Shown here: positions 1 through 8,301 of the stretch, in pieces
Numbering within the stretch: the first letter of the stretch is position 1
How the letters are laid out: every line of letters starts with the position of its first letter
NCBI GenBank assembly: GCA_964621615.1
Contig: CAZUMW010000001.1
Location: 248,001-312,000 of the forward strand
Direction: 5' to 3'
Length of the DNA stretch: 64,000 nucleotides
From: CAZUMW01 sp964621615
GTDB taxonomy: Bacteria > Desulfobacterota > WTBG01 > CAIYCZ01 > CAIRTM01
Notes under the pieces: model-generated
Database searches by the model: none
The model's input: only the letters and a program-made list of their open reading frames with translations
What the model was told of the DNA's origin: nothing
Made by a program: the position numbers and the translations under genes

Positions 1-1500
1 ATCTTCATAGCCGCTTTCCCATGCAGCTTTGATAAGCGCAGCAGGGCTTTGGCCGTGCTCCCCTCCTGAAACAGCATCAACCATAGCGCTCAGCCCCGAC
101 CAGTACGGGCGGGCTCCTTTCGGTACCAGCTGTGACGTCTCCTTTTCAGAAACGCGAACAAGAGGGTTTGATGCTGAAAGCAGCCGGTCGCAGATTTTCT
201 GTGACGTTTTTCTGCCGATGCCGGGAAGAAGCTCAAGGATTCGCTTCCAGGCTGTTTCGTCGCGGGGGTTCTGCAGTATTTTAAGATATGAGGTTATGTC
301 TTTCACATGAGCCTGTTCAAAGAATCGGAGGCCCGAGCGGACCTCAAATGGTATGGCCCTCCGCGTTAGCTCCATTTGCAGCTCCATGGAATGGTAATGC
401 GCCCGGTACAGGACCGCTATTTCATCAGGGGGGGTCCCCTGAGCAATATGCTCGTAAATGGTGTCAGCGACGAAATGAGCCTGATGGCTCAGGTCGGCCG
501 GCGCAACTGCTATGGGGAGCCGGTCTCCCTGTATGGTCGGCTGCAGCACTTTGTGAAACTGACGGGCGTTATATGCAATGCTTTCATTTGCAAGATCAAG
601 AATCATGGGTGAGGACCGGTAGTTGTATTCCAGCTTGAATACCCGGGCATCGGGATAGCGCTCGGGGAAGTCCATTATATTGAGAAAATCCGCCCCCCGA
701 AAAGAGTAGATGCTTTGAGAATCATCCCCGACTACCATAACGTTTTTGTGGTATCCGGCCAGCGTGTCGATGATAGAGGCCTGGAGCCTGTTGGTATCCT
801 GATACTCGTCCACCAGGATATAGGAAAACCGGCTTGCGTAAAATTCGCGAATTGAAGCGTCGCTTTCCATCACGTGCAGCCACAGGCACAGCAGGTCATC
901 AAAATCAAGCACATTGAGCTTTCGCTTCCTGGCGGTATAGTGATGGTCGATTTCGCTTATCTCCCCGCAGTACTCTGAAAACAGCGGGTAGCGCTCGCCA
1001 ACAATGTCTTCCACAGTGGCACACGTATTTCGTGCCAGGCTTACAATACGGGAAAGCACCGCTCCCTGAGGAATGACGCTGTCTTTTTTTTTATGTCCAA
1101 GATCCTCCAGGCAGGAGTCAAGCAGATTGCGCGCATCCCGCTGATCCATAATTGTATAGGCGGGGTCGATACCGGCGCGCTCCGCATGAGCTCTGAGGAT
1201 TCTGTTGGCAATGTGGTGGAACGTTCCGCCCCATATCCTGCGAACCTCAAAGGGAACGAGCTCCTCGACGCGCTGCAGCATTTCGCGTGCTGCTTTATTG
1301 GTAAATGTGAGCAGCAGGATGCTGTGAGCGGGAACGCGGCTTTCGATCAGATGGGCGACCCGGTAGGTGAGCGTCCGCGTTTTGCCGCTTCCTGCTCCCG
1401 CAATAACCAGAACCGGCCCGGGCCCTGCGCTGACAACGGCCTGCTGCTGCGGGTTTAGTTCCTGATCGAAGCGGCTTGATATGTTCGGTAAGTCATCCAT
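1..1500 (-). CDS. uvrD: UvrD/PcrA-type superfamily 1 DNA helicase (C-terminus cut by window edge)
   Basis: ATP-dependent 3'-5' DNA helicase of the UvrD/PcrA/Rep family, acting in excision repair and removal of recombinase or stalled complexes. Reading the minus strand from the ATG at 1498-1500 gives about 500 residues that run off the window without a stop. Seen in order: Q-motif-like LNPQQQAV near residue 16, Walker A AGAGSGKT at 34-41, motif Ia TFTNKAAREM, motif II LVDEYQDTN, motif III VVGDDSQSIYSFRGAD and motif IV LEYNYRSSP. Domains 1A, 1B and part of 2A/2B are therefore present and the last part lies outside. It lies downstream of lpxK on the same strand, but a strong hairpin between them suggests separate transcription. 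UvrD, PcrA and Rep cannot be told apart here; the family call is firm. Confidence 0.93.
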   Translation of the reverse strand, partial: MDDLPNISSRFDQELNPQQQAVVSAGPGPVLVIAGAGSGKTRTLTYRVAHLIESRVPAHSILLLTFTNKAAREMLQRVEELVPFEVRRIWGGTFHHIANRILRAHAERAGIDPAYTIMDQRDARNLLDSCLEDLGHKKKDSVIPQGAVLSRIVSLARNTCATVEDIVGERYPLFSEYCGEISEIDHHYTARKRKLNVLDFDDLLCLWLHVMESDASIREFYASRFSYILVDEYQDTNRLQASIIDTLAGYHKNVMVVGDDSQSIYSFRGADFLNIMDFPERYPDARVFKLEYNYRSSPMILDLANESIAYNARQFHKVLQPTIQGDRLPIAVAPADLSHQAHFVADTIYEHIAQGTPPDEIAVLYRAHYHSMELQMELTRRAIPFEVRSGLRFFEQAHVKDITSYLKILQNPRDETAWKRILELLPGIGRKTSQKICDRLLSASNPLVRVSEKETSQLVPKGARPYWSGLSAMVDAVSGGEHGQSPAALIKAAWESGYED

Positions 1501-1520
1501 CGCACAATGCCCCGGTATCA

Positions 1521-1558
1521 AAACAAAAGGGATTCACATAATGAATCCCTTTTGTCAT
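1521..1558 (-). terminator. Rho-independent-type terminator after lpxK
   Basis: A perfect 13-bp stem (1524-1536 with 1542-1554, arm CAAAAGGGATTCA) with a 5-base loop. On the minus strand it is followed by TTTTG. It sits in the 82-base gap between the lpxK stop and the helicase start and probably ends lpxK transcription. Confidence 0.8.
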
Positions 1559-1582
1559 ATGCGGATACGGAAAGCGCTTACG

Positions 1583-2713
1583 CTACTGCAAAAGCAGGCC
1601 GTCACTGCCGCGCCGTGAAACAAGCCCGCTTGCTTTCAGCACGGTTTCAATAAACCTGTCTTCATCCGATACGGCCTGATGTATGCGCAGGCTGAATACA
1701 TTTTCTGTTTGTAGCATATTTATATCTATTTTGGCAATATCTTTGTCCGTTGTGATGATGCAGTCACACCCGGCGCCCTTTTGGGTGATGAGGCGGTAGT
1801 CATCAGCGGTGTAGAAGTGATGATCAGGGAAGGATATTTCAGACACGGAGGCAAAGCGGAGCCCTCTTATGGATGCAAAAAAGCTCTCAGGATCACCGAT
1901 GCTGCAGAATGCGGCGGCCTTTTTGGCGTGTGCAGCTTCGGGGGCAAGTGTTTTTCCGGTGGCGGGGTGATACAGCCCCACCGGCTTGAAAGCAGCAGTA
2001 AAAACAGCGGCGGTTTCATTATAGGACTTAAGCGCGGCGACGATTTTATCTATATTGTCAATGTGCCAGTCCGCCTTTGTTAAAAGGATAATCCCCGCCC
2101 GCCCCAGCGCTGAGCGCGGCTCGCGCAGCACGCCGCGGGGAAGCAGGTGCCCGGTGCCGAACGGGTTTCCTACATTGATCAGTACAATGTCGAGGTTTCG
2201 CTTCAGGCGCTGATGCTGAAAGCCGTCATCAAGAATTAGCACACGAGCACCAAGCTGATCGACGGCCATTTTGCCGGCCCGGACGCGGTCTTTGCCGGAA
2301 ACGACCGGGATTCCGGGCAGCAGGTGTGCAAGCATACAGGCCTCATCTCCTGCAGTTGCGGGGTTTGCAAAGACCGTTTCCCCATCGGATATGACCTGCG
2401 GGGTTTTTGACATGCTGCCGCGGTAGCCCCGGTTGACAACCGCAACGCGGTAACCGCGCTTTTGAAGATTCTGTGCGAGAAGGCAGACAGTCGGGGTCTT
2501 TCCTGTTCCTCCCACGGTAAGGTTGCCTACCGATATGACGGTACAGGGGAGACGGTAAGAGCGCTTGAGGCCGCGCCCATACAGAGCCTGCCTGGCTGTT
2601 ACGACGGCGCAATAGGCGTAGGAGCACAGCGTGAGCGGCAGCAGCAGCATTTTTTGCGCAGGCCCGGGATTCTGAAGATTAATAATATGTGATGCTCTTT
2701 TTCGAATATCCAT
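1583..2713 (-). CDS. lpxK: Tetraacyldisaccharide 4'-kinase (lipid A biosynthesis)
   Basis: LpxK phosphorylates the 4' position of the tetraacyldisaccharide-1-phosphate intermediate to give lipid IVA at the cytoplasmic face of the inner membrane. The 376-residue product has the family's P-loop GNLTVGGTGKTP at residues 63-74, preceded by an N-terminal hydrophobic segment (about 23-40) typical of this membrane-bound P-loop kinase. The motif LILDDGFQH follows around residue 165. Length is slightly above the usual 320-350. Other lipid A genes are not adjacent. Its presence shows the organism makes lipid A and so has a Gram-negative outer membrane. No clear Shine-Dalgarno precedes the ATG, so the start is by length and homology. 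Confidence 0.95.
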   Translation of the reverse strand: MDIRKRASHIINLQNPGPAQKMLLLPLTLCSYAYCAVVTARQALYGRGLKRSYRLPCTVISVGNLTVGGTGKTPTVCLLAQNLQKRGYRVAVVNRGYRGSMSKTPQVISDGETVFANPATAGDEACMLAHLLPGIPVVSGKDRVRAGKMAVDQLGARVLILDDGFQHQRLKRNLDIVLINVGNPFGTGHLLPRGVLREPRSALGRAGIILLTKADWHIDNIDKIVAALKSYNETAAVFTAAFKPVGLYHPATGKTLAPEAAHAKKAAAFCSIGDPESFFASIRGLRFASVSEISFPDHHFYTADDYRLITQKGAGCDCIITTDKDIAKIDINMLQTENVFSLRIHQAVSDEDRFIETVLKASGLVSRRGSDGLLLQ

Positions 2714-2922
2714 AACAGGTGATGTCCGGATGTGCTGAGTCAGCGAATAATTACGGGTATCACTATACGTATTGGCGGACGCGCTACCGCTTTATCCGCT
2801 TTGTCATGATATTGACAAACCATACGGATACTATTTTTCAGTCATACCCCGGCTTGTGCGGAGTATCCGGCATGCGCTCGGCGTTTTTGTTAGTCAAAAA
2901 TAACCGGATTGTCCGGACTAAC

Positions 2923-3060
2923 GAGGCTGTGTCGCAATTCAAATTGAGGGCAGAAAGCTGAATATTTCGGAAAGATCTAACCCCTCAAAATCAAAAATAT
3001 TTGATTGTAGATCAAATGTGAAAGTCTCTTTTTTTTGACAATCAATTGCGACACATCCTC
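2923..3060. mobile_element. MITE-like element with 18-bp inverted repeats and 5-bp target duplication
   Basis: The ends GAGGCTGTGTCGCAATTC (2923-2940) and, reversed, GAGGATGTGTCGCAATTG (3043-3060) match at 16 of 18 positions. The element is flanked on both sides by CTAAC (2918-2922 and 3061-3065), a 5-base direct repeat as expected of transposition. The 138-bp interior is AT-rich and has no coding capacity, so it must have been moved by a transposase encoded elsewhere. A related single end occurs at 31315-31332. Confidence 0.75.
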
Positions 3061-3283
3061 CTAACGCCGGACAATGACTGGGGCGCCTTATGTGTTATGC
3101 TGCGATTTAATTGCGGCATCCGGCTATAATAAAAAGATCATTACAACGCAGCATCTAAACCACGGTGCTATAAAGAACGGAAAATTCAGTCGTTGTCGAC
3201 CTTGTACTCCCTGAAGCGCGCTGGGTGGAGTATCGGTTATGGTATCAGTTATATGCGTCAGTGTAAATACTAACTATTTTCGC

Positions 3284-3311
3284 TTGAAATGTATATTTAA
3301 CAGCATATACA
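3284..3311 (+). promoter_or_regulatory. Promoter of tupABC overlapped by a GTATAT-N8-ATATAC palindrome
   Basis: A -35-like TTGAAA (3284-3289) and -10-like TATACA (3306-3311) are 16 bases apart. Within them lies a perfect 6-bp inverted repeat GTATAT (3291-3296) and ATATAC (3305-3310). AT-rich palindromes of this type are bound by ModE-family oxyanion regulators, so a tungstate/molybdate-responsive repressor is a reasonable inference. Transcription would begin only about 6 bases before the tupA ATG, giving an almost leaderless message. Confidence 0.45.
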
Positions 3312-3323
3312 ATAGCTGATGCT

Positions 3324-4145
3324 ATGAAAATTTTTCAGATGCTCTGTTTGATTCTGGTGGTGTTTTCAACTGCAGCGGCGCTGTATGCAGCTGAGGTGAT
3401 GATGGCTACCACGACTAGCACGGACAATTCAGGCCTGCTTGACTATCTTGCTCCCTATTTTGAGAAGGAAACCGGCATCAACTGGAAATGGGTTGCTGTT
3501 GGAACCGGAAAAGCGCTTAAGCTTGGACAGAACTGCGATGCCGATGTGCTTATGGTGCATGCCCCCGCCGCAGAAGCACAGTTTATTGGGCGGGGCTATG
3601 GAGTGATGCGCACCGAGTTCATGTATAATGATTTTGTGGTTATCGGTCCTGAAGAGGACCCCGCCGGCATAAAGGGGAGCCCGGTTACGGAAGCCTTTAA
3701 GCGGCTTTTAGTCAAAAAGCCCCTGTTTGTGAGCAGGGGCGATGATTCAGGCACTAATAAAAAAGAGCTGGCGCTGTGGCGTCATGCCGGAATTGCCCCC
3801 CCAAAGGGAGCCCCGCATTATCTGCAGACCGGTCAGGGTATGATGCCCACCCTTTTGATTGCCGATGAAAAAAAGGCCTATACCCTTACCGACAGGGGAA
3901 CCTATATTGGCTACCGCGCGCGCACCAAAGGCCGCCAGCCGCTGATCGTGCTTGTTGAAGGTGACCGGATGCTGTTTAATCAGTACAGCGTCATACCGGT
4001 TGCCCCCGCGCATTGCCCGGATACGCACTTCAGCGAAGCAAAAAAACTCAGGGACTGGTTGATTTCCGACGCTGCGCAGACACTTATCGGAAGCTACCGC
4101 CTTGAGGGCAAAAGGCTGTTCACCCCCAACGCACACCGCAACTGA
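3324..4145 (+). CDS. tupA: Tungstate-binding periplasmic protein TupA
   Basis: Solute-binding component of the tungstate ABC importer. Residues 1-22 form a signal peptide ending at YAA, so the protein is exported. The hallmark TTTSTDNSG at residues 29-37, which forms the oxyanion pocket in TupA/WtpA-like proteins, is intact, and the 273-residue length is normal. The stop overlaps the tupB ATG by one base. Tungstate uptake feeds tungstopterin enzymes such as aldehyde ferredoxin oxidoreductase or formate dehydrogenase, none of which is in this window. TupA is very selective for tungstate in studied members; selectivity here is inferred from the motif and operon. Confidence 0.93.
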   Translation: MKIFQMLCLILVVFSTAAALYAAEVMMATTTSTDNSGLLDYLAPYFEKETGINWKWVAVGTGKALKLGQNCDADVLMVHAPAAEAQFIGRGYGVMRTEFMYNDFVVIGPEEDPAGIKGSPVTEAFKRLLVKKPLFVSRGDDSGTNKKELALWRHAGIAPPKGAPHYLQTGQGMMPTLLIADEKKAYTLTDRGTYIGYRARTKGRQPLIVLVEGDRMLFNQYSVIPVAPAHCPDTHFSEAKKLRDWLISDAAQTLIGSYRLEGKRLFTPNAHRN

Positions 4146-4834
4146 TGGACTATCTGATTGAAGGTATGCGGCACGCTCTTGTGCTGCTTTTCACATTTGA
4201 CGCAGAAACATACTCCGCCATCTTTATCTCTTTAAAGGCAGCATCTGTTTCCACCGCCATAAGCCTTGTTCTGGGCGCACCTGCCGGGTTTGTGCTCGGG
4301 TACTATGATTTTGCCGGGAAAAGCATTCTGAGGAATATTGTAAATTCGTTCCTTGCGCTGCCTACCGTGGTGGTCGGGCTTCTTGTGTATATGTTTGTTA
4401 CCCGGAGAGGCCCGTTCGGCGAGTCCGGCCTGCTTTTTACCGTTCCGGGGATTATTATCGGGCAGTCATTGCTGATTCTGCCTATAGTCATTGCCCTGAC
4501 AGCGTCAGCGCTTGATACCCTTGAAGATAATTTCAAGGAGAACCTCATCACCCTTGGCGCCGACAGGCTTCAGTGTGCGGTGACAGCCCTTTATGAGTCC
4601 CGCTACGCTGTATACAGCGCGGTTATTACGGCATTCGGGAGGGCTTTTTCAGAAGTGGGAGTATCGATGACCCTGGGGGGGAATATAAAGTGGGAAACCC
4701 GAACGATAACAACGACGATTGCGCTTCAGACATCAAAGGGGGAATTCGGTCTGGGGCTCGCTTTGGGCATGGTGCTTATAGCTATAGCGCTGCTTTTGAA
4801 TTTCATGACGGGAAGGATCCGGGAAAAGGGATAA
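4145..4834 (+). CDS. tupB: Tungstate ABC transporter permease TupB
   Basis: Integral membrane permease of the tungstate importer, 229 residues with about five hydrophobic spans. The region FGRAFSEVGVSMTLGGN near residues 160-176 is the cytoplasmic coupling (EAA-like) loop that docks the ATPase. It overlaps tupA by one base and ends five bases before the tupC GTG, so the three genes are one translationally coupled operon. Confidence 0.93.
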   Translation: MDYLIEGMRHALVLLFTFDAETYSAIFISLKAASVSTAISLVLGAPAGFVLGYYDFAGKSILRNIVNSFLALPTVVVGLLVYMFVTRRGPFGESGLLFTVPGIIIGQSLLILPIVIALTASALDTLEDNFKENLITLGADRLQCAVTALYESRYAVYSAVITAFGRAFSEVGVSMTLGGNIKWETRTITTTIALQTSKGEFGLGLALGMVLIAIALLLNFMTGRIREKG

Positions 4835-4839
4835 CACGC

Positions 4840-5850
4840 GTGGATGCATATCGTCTGAGAAATGTCGTTTTTGCCTATGATCACGTTCCGGCTGTACATA
4901 TAGATATGCTGGATATAGAAAAGGGGTGCATCACGGGCGTTGTGGGTAAAAACGGCAGCGGCAAGTCAACCCTGCTCAGGATCCTTGCGTTCCTGGTTCA
5001 CCCACGGCAGGGGGTGGTTGAGTACAGGGGAAAAGCGGTGTCTGGACGGAACGCCGGTGCGCTCCGCCGCCGCGTTACCTATCTGCCTCAGCAGCCGGTG
5101 CTGTTAAAGCGAAGCGTTCGCAGCAATTTATGCTATCCGCTCAGGCTTGCAGGAATCCCCGCGGATGAAAAAAGAGTATGTGAAGTGCTGGAAAGGCTGA
5201 AGCTGCCCCCCGGGCAGTACCTCGACCGCTCCTGGAAGGCGCTTTCCGGGGGCGAATCAAAGCGGGTGGCGCTTGCGCAGCGGTTTGTTATGGACACCGA
5301 AACCATTCTGCTTGATGAGCCGACCTCGGAAACCGACGAGGAGGCAAAGCAGGCTATTACAGACGCGGTAAGATCTTTGAAGGGGAGCGAGGCTAAAACA
5401 GTTATTTTAGCGAGCCATGACCATCTCTGGCTCAGTGCCGTTGCAGACCGTATTATATTTCTCGAGGGCGGCCGGCTTTCAGAAGGCACGCATGTGAGCG
5501 TCATCGGCTCGCAGTTTTTGGTGTCTGATTCCGGAGCCGCGGTTTTTACGCTGGCCGGCGGACAGCGCGTATGCTGCCCGCCTCCTGAGCCCGGCAAAAC
5601 GACCGCATACCTGCTGCCCGATGATATCATGCTCGCAGCAGAGCCTTTGGCCGGCATATCGGCCCGCAACTGCCTGCGTGGCTCTGTCAGCGCGCTGAAA
5701 TCGCTGAGTGCCGGCGTGCTCGTGAAAGTCGATGTCGGCGGTGTATACCTGACAGCAGCAATCACCGAAGAGTCTGCGCGCCTGATGCATCTGCAATGCG
5801 GCGCTGCGATATATGCGGTTTTTAAATATTCAGCGGTCAAGTGGATGTAA
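4840..5850 (+). CDS. tupC: Tungstate ABC transporter ATPase TupC with C-terminal oxyanion-binding-type domain
   Basis: ATP-hydrolysing subunit of the tungstate importer. Start chosen at GTG 4840, preceded by the purine-rich GGAAAAGGG; the open frame extends to 4690 but would overlap tupB by 145 bases. Walker A GKNGSGKST is at residues 36-44, the ABC signature LSGGE at about 136-140 and Walker B ILLDEPTSE at about 155. Residues 275-336 look like a TOBE/Mop (molbindin) domain, which in related importers binds the oxyanion and trans-inhibits transport. The 336-residue length fits an ATPase plus one such domain. It converges on citrate synthase with a six-base gap. Confidence 0.92.
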   Translation: MDAYRLRNVVFAYDHVPAVHIDMLDIEKGCITGVVGKNGSGKSTLLRILAFLVHPRQGVVEYRGKAVSGRNAGALRRRVTYLPQQPVLLKRSVRSNLCYPLRLAGIPADEKRVCEVLERLKLPPGQYLDRSWKALSGGESKRVALAQRFVMDTETILLDEPTSETDEEAKQAITDAVRSLKGSEAKTVILASHDHLWLSAVADRIIFLEGGRLSEGTHVSVIGSQFLVSDSGAAVFTLAGGQRVCCPPPEPGKTTAYLLPDDIMLAAEPLAGISARNCLRGSVSALKSLSAGVLVKVDVGGVYLTAAITEESARLMHLQCGAAIYAVFKYSAVKWM

Positions 5851-5856
5851 GCCGCC

Positions 5857-7254
5857 TCAGCGCTGCTCGAGCGGAACGTATTTTTTGCCGAATTCGCCTG
5901 AGTACATCGCCCGGGGCCGGAAGATTCTGTTGCTCTGCAGGTACTCAAGCGTCCGCGCCGTCCAGCCCGACACGCGGCTTACGGCAAAAATGGGCGTAAA
6001 CATTTCAGGGGCAATGCCGAGCGAGTAATAGACAATGCCTGAGTAGAAGTCGACGTTCGGAAATATTTTTTTCTCTGATCCGAACTGCTTCCCCACCTCT
6101 TTTTCAAGCTCACAAGCGGTTGCATAGAGCCTTTGAGTTTCTTCGCTTTTGTCTGCCAGATATGCTGCCAGCGGTCCGAGAATTCGTGCGCGCGGGTCAT
6201 AGGCCTTGTAAACGCGGTGCCCGAATCCGGAAATTTTTTCCTTTTTGCTGATTTTATCTTTTACCCAGGCTTTTACGTTGGCAGGATCGCCGATTTCCTG
6301 CAGCTGTATGACAACCTGCTCGTTGGCGCCGCCGTGCAGCGGTCCGCTCAGCGCCGCTATGCCGGAGCCCACTGACAGGTAGAGGTCCGAAAGGGTCGAT
6401 GCGGTTACCAGTGTTGCAAACGTGCTGGCATTCATGCCGTGGTCGGCATGCAGAATAAGCGCTATGTCCATGATCCGTTCTTCAACGGGAGTTGGGCGGC
6501 TGCCGGTCATCATATAGAGAAAGTTGCCGGCATGGCTGAGCGAGGGGTCGGGGTCAACGGGCATTTTACCTTTGTGAAGCCGGGCGATTGCTGCGGCAAT
6601 AACCGCAAGGCTCGCTATAAGCTGATAGCACGCCCCGATGCCGCTCACGGTTTCAAGCTGCTTGAAAAACCTGTCCAGCTGGTCTTTGCTTTTATTGAAT
6701 TCATAAATCGCGTGCTTTTCGCCGCGGGGTATGGTTTCCATGGCGATTGAGTCCTCATCCGCGCCGATGGCGTCAACAGCGGTCGGGCGGCCGTCTTCGC
6801 GGTCCATGGCGGTGAACTCGTGATGCACAAGAACGGTTGCCATGCGAAGGGCTGCCATAGCATTCATTTCCTCGACGGCAAACCCCATGAGGCGCCGCAG
6901 GGTTTTGTTAAGCACGCGGTAATTGATCAGCTTTTTCTGAAACACCGAGAGCTCCGCCGGGGAGGGCAGATAGCCGTGGAGCAGAAGAAACGTGGTTTCC
7001 TCAAAATTTGATTGTGCGCTCAGATCGAAAATGTCATATCCACGATAGATAAGCCATCCCTTTGAGCCGTTCACGTAGCCTACCGTGCTCTCGCAGGCAA
7101 CCGCGCCCTCCAGCCCCGGGCCGACGGTGCACTGCAGCGGCCATTGTATGGATTTAGTGAGTTCCGGTTCCGGCTCATCGCTGGTTTCCCGGCGGGCTTT
7201 TTCAGCTGCCTGAAGAATGATTTTTTTGAGCTCATCTGTGTTTTTGTTTTGCAT
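5857..7254 (-). CDS. gltA: Citrate synthase
   Basis: Condenses acetyl-CoA with oxaloacetate to citrate. The 465-residue product carries the active-site regions HADHGMNAST, GPLHGGANEQVV and GFGHRVYKAYDPR, which hold the catalytic histidines and the aspartate-containing segment. An N-terminal extension of about 40 charged residues precedes the folded domain. It is the last gene of a minus-strand operon, 29 bases after isocitrate dehydrogenase, with GGAG-type bases (CTCC at 7264-7267) ahead of the ATG. With its two neighbours it makes the oxidative entry of the TCA cycle from acetyl-CoA to 2-oxoglutarate. A 2-methylcitrate synthase role is less likely given this context. Confidence 0.95.
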   Translation of the reverse strand: MQNKNTDELKKIILQAAEKARRETSDEPEPELTKSIQWPLQCTVGPGLEGAVACESTVGYVNGSKGWLIYRGYDIFDLSAQSNFEETTFLLLHGYLPSPAELSVFQKKLINYRVLNKTLRRLMGFAVEEMNAMAALRMATVLVHHEFTAMDREDGRPTAVDAIGADEDSIAMETIPRGEKHAIYEFNKSKDQLDRFFKQLETVSGIGACYQLIASLAVIAAAIARLHKGKMPVDPDPSLSHAGNFLYMMTGSRPTPVEERIMDIALILHADHGMNASTFATLVTASTLSDLYLSVGSGIAALSGPLHGGANEQVVIQLQEIGDPANVKAWVKDKISKKEKISGFGHRVYKAYDPRARILGPLAAYLADKSEETQRLYATACELEKEVGKQFGSEKKIFPNVDFYSGIVYYSLGIAPEMFTPIFAVSRVSGWTARTLEYLQSNRIFRPRAMYSGEFGKKYVPLEQR

Positions 7255-7283
7255 GGCATGTACCTCCAGGAGAGTATGTCCGT

Positions 7284-8282
7284 TTAATGCAGCTTGTCTA
7301 TAACGGCATCGGTGTAGCCGCTGGTGGTCGCAGAGCCGCCAAGATCATAGGTTACTGCTGTGCCTTCTGCAATAACGGCTGCAATGGCGTTTTCCACCCG
7401 CGCTGCGGCATCGTGCTCCCCGATATATTTCAGCATAAGCACCCCGGAGAGCATTGCGGCCGTTGGATTGATGATATTCTGACCTGCTCTGCGCGGAGCG
7501 CTGCCGTGGACCGGCTCAAAGAGCGCGTACTCATCGCCGATATTTGCTCCGGGAGCAAGCCCCAGGCCGCCGACGAGGCCGGAGCACAGGTCTGACACAA
7601 TATCCCCGTATAAGTTTGGCAGCACCAGCACGTCGTACTGCTCCGGCACCTGTACCAGCTTCATGCTCATGGCATCGACAATCATGTCATCGCATTCAAT
7701 GTCGGGGTAGTCCTCGGCGACTTTGCGCGAAACCTCAAGAAAAAGGCCGTCGGTGCACTTCATGATATTTGCCTTGTGAACGGCGGTAACGCGCTTCCTT
7801 TTTTCCCTGCGGGCATACTCGCACGCGAAGCGGCAGATGCGCTCGGAGCCCTTTCTGGTTATGATTTTTATGCTTTCTGCGGCATCCTGGCCCACCATAT
7901 GCTCCACCCCGGCATAGAGGTCCTCGGTGTTTTCGCGAACAACCACGATATCGACTGTGTCGTAGCGCGACTTAACGCCGCTGTACTTTTTGCAGGGCCG
8001 CACATTTGCATACAGGTCAAGCTCTTTTCTCATGGCAACGTTGACGCTTCTGAAGCCGCTGCCGACCGGCGTGGTGATCGGGCCCTTTATGGCAACTTTG
8101 TTTTTTCGTATGGAGTCGAGCACCTGATCCGGCAGCGGGGTTCCGTGTTTTTCAATAACCCCTTCGCCTGCTTCCTGTTCATCCCAGTCTATTTTCACGC
8201 CGGCGGCCTCGATCAGCCTCCGGGTCGCCGTCATTATTTCGGGCCCGATTCCGTCTCCGGGTATAAGTGTTATTGTGTGCAT
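7284..8282 (-). CDS. Isocitrate dehydrogenase, NAD-dependent type (isocitrate/isopropylmalate dehydrogenase family)
   Basis: Oxidative decarboxylation of isocitrate to 2-oxoglutarate. The 332-residue, single-domain protein shows the family's start LIPGDGIGPEI, the substrate-binding VVRENTEDLYAG, the Lys/Tyr-containing HKANIMK segment and the nucleotide-binding FEPVHGSAP...NIINPTA region. The short length and the sequence after HGSAP resemble NAD-dependent IDH rather than the 410-residue NADP enzyme. It lies between aconitase (19-base gap) and citrate synthase (29-base gap), which strongly favours isocitrate over isopropylmalate or homoisocitrate as substrate. Confidence 0.9.
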   Translation of the reverse strand: MHTITLIPGDGIGPEIMTATRRLIEAAGVKIDWDEQEAGEGVIEKHGTPLPDQVLDSIRKNKVAIKGPITTPVGSGFRSVNVAMRKELDLYANVRPCKKYSGVKSRYDTVDIVVVRENTEDLYAGVEHMVGQDAAESIKIITRKGSERICRFACEYARREKRKRVTAVHKANIMKCTDGLFLEVSRKVAEDYPDIECDDMIVDAMSMKLVQVPEQYDVLVLPNLYGDIVSDLCSGLVGGLGLAPGANIGDEYALFEPVHGSAPRRAGQNIINPTAAMLSGVLMLKYIGEHDAAARVENAIAAVIAEGTAVTYDLGGSATTSGYTDAVIDKLH

Positions 8283-8301
8283 TGCGCTCCGTCCTTTCTG
8301 T

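Larger units (their letters stand above)
2714..3323. other. 610-base intergenic region upstream of tupA
   Basis: Divergent gap between lpxK and tupA. It holds a MITE-like element (2923-3060) and a promoter/operator candidate just before tupA. The only open frames are short and lack ribosome sites. The remainder (2714-2917 and 3066-3280) shows no recognisable gene. An 8-base inverted pair ATGCTGCG / CGCAGCAT (near 3095 and 3147) is the only other structure seen. Confidence 0.6.

Noticed and set aside
2719..2961. 80-residue ORF between lpxK and the MITE
   Set aside because: No ribosome site, runs into the MITE end, and has no protein-like features.
5133..5948. 271-residue minus-strand ORF across tupC
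   Set aside because: Shadow of a clear ABC ATPase gene.
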